The translations under genes were made by a program, and so were the position numbers. 5,714 bases of DNA from Actinomycetes bacterium (GTDB lineage Bacteria > Actinomycetota > Acidimicrobiia > Acidimicrobiales > Acidimicrobiaceae), in contig JAJYGZ010000186.1 of the NCBI GenBank assembly GCA_021790495.1, positions 1-5,714 of the forward strand, given 5' to 3'. Positions 5,460-5,714 of this stretch are shown here, one piece after another. Below the pieces are notes generated by a model. It was given only the letters and a program-made list of their open reading frames with translations, made no database searches and was not told where the DNA came from. The stretch's first letter is position 1. Each line of letters opens with the position of its first letter.

Positions 5460-5714
5460 TGGAACTGGATATCTGGCTGGAGGACCAGCTCACAGCCCGG
5501 AGCAGAGGGCGAGATCGTGGCCGAAAATTGACCATCGTCTATGACGAGAGTGTCGTTGAGGCCGTTGGCGATGAAGTTCCATTACTCTCCTGCTCGCTGC
5601 CCACACCTGGACCATCGACACCATCCCATGCTCGCTCGTTTCTCGAGGGGCTACTTCCCGAGGGACGGGCCCTCGAAACCATGGCGGCAAGCATGCGAAA
5701 CGTGCGCCTGCTAG
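5459..5714 (+). CDS. hipA: HipA-like serine/threonine kinase toxin, N-terminal part only
   Basis: The first 85 codons of a HipA-family protein are present; the gene is cut by the window end. HipA toxins are Ser/Thr kinases; E. coli HipA phosphorylates glutamyl-tRNA synthetase and induces a dormant, drug-tolerant state. The visible part is the N-terminal subdomain: it begins MELDIWLEDQ, has a strand LTIVYDE (24-30), and contains the hallmark ARSFLEGLLPEGRALE (58-73), close to the family's FLxxLLPEG signature. The kinase core, with its ATP-binding and catalytic residues, would lie beyond the window, so activity cannot be judged. The ATG at 5459 overlaps the hipB stop by one base, which explains the absence of its own promoter and supports translational coupling. 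No frameshift or stop occurs up to the edge. Confidence 0.85.
   Translation, partial: MELDIWLEDQLTARSRGRDRGRKLTIVYDESVVEAVGDEVPLLSCSLPTPGPSTPSHARSFLEGLLPEGRALETMAASMRNVRLL

Overview
This is a high-GC bacterial window, most likely from an actinomycete or a relative. That view rests on G/C-rich third codon positions, a phospholipase D-like protein of a type I know from actinobacteria, and two toxin-antitoxin promoters that look leaderless (TANNNT -10 boxes ending 7 bases before the start ATG). No rRNA, tRNA, CRISPR array or transposase was found. The species cannot be named from the sequence.

Layout. Bases 1-729 hold no gene I trust, only a 32-codon ORF with an ideal Shine-Dalgarno (578-676) and a possible decayed frame (68-370). 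A phospholipase D superfamily gene occupies 730-2331 on the minus strand. Bases 2332-3169 are a long gap with no convincing gene. An Asp/Glu/hydantoin racemase family gene follows on the minus strand (3170-3880), visibly less GC-rich than the phospholipase gene. On the plus strand come two type II toxin-antitoxin modules: a CcdA-like ribbon-helix-helix antitoxin with a MazF/PemK toxin (4210-4724), and a HipB-like antitoxin with the first 85 codons of a HipA-like kinase toxin cut by the window edge (5220 to beyond 5714). Between the modules lies a probable gene fragment (4843-5073).

How the genes work together. In both modules the antitoxin comes first and overlaps the toxin start (ATGA, 4 bases; TGATG, 1 base), so toxin synthesis is probably coupled to antitoxin synthesis. 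Each module has an inverted repeat at its promoter where its antitoxin could repress. The hipB control region is the most interesting signal: three copies of ATGTC-N10-(G/T)ACAT start at 5134, 5172 and 5210, exactly 38 bp apart. The second and third overlap the predicted -35, -10 and start codon. The phospholipase and racemase show no functional link to the toxin-antitoxin modules. The gaps, gene fragments, mixed composition and two adjacent toxin-antitoxin loci suggest an accessory, island-like region rather than core chromosome.
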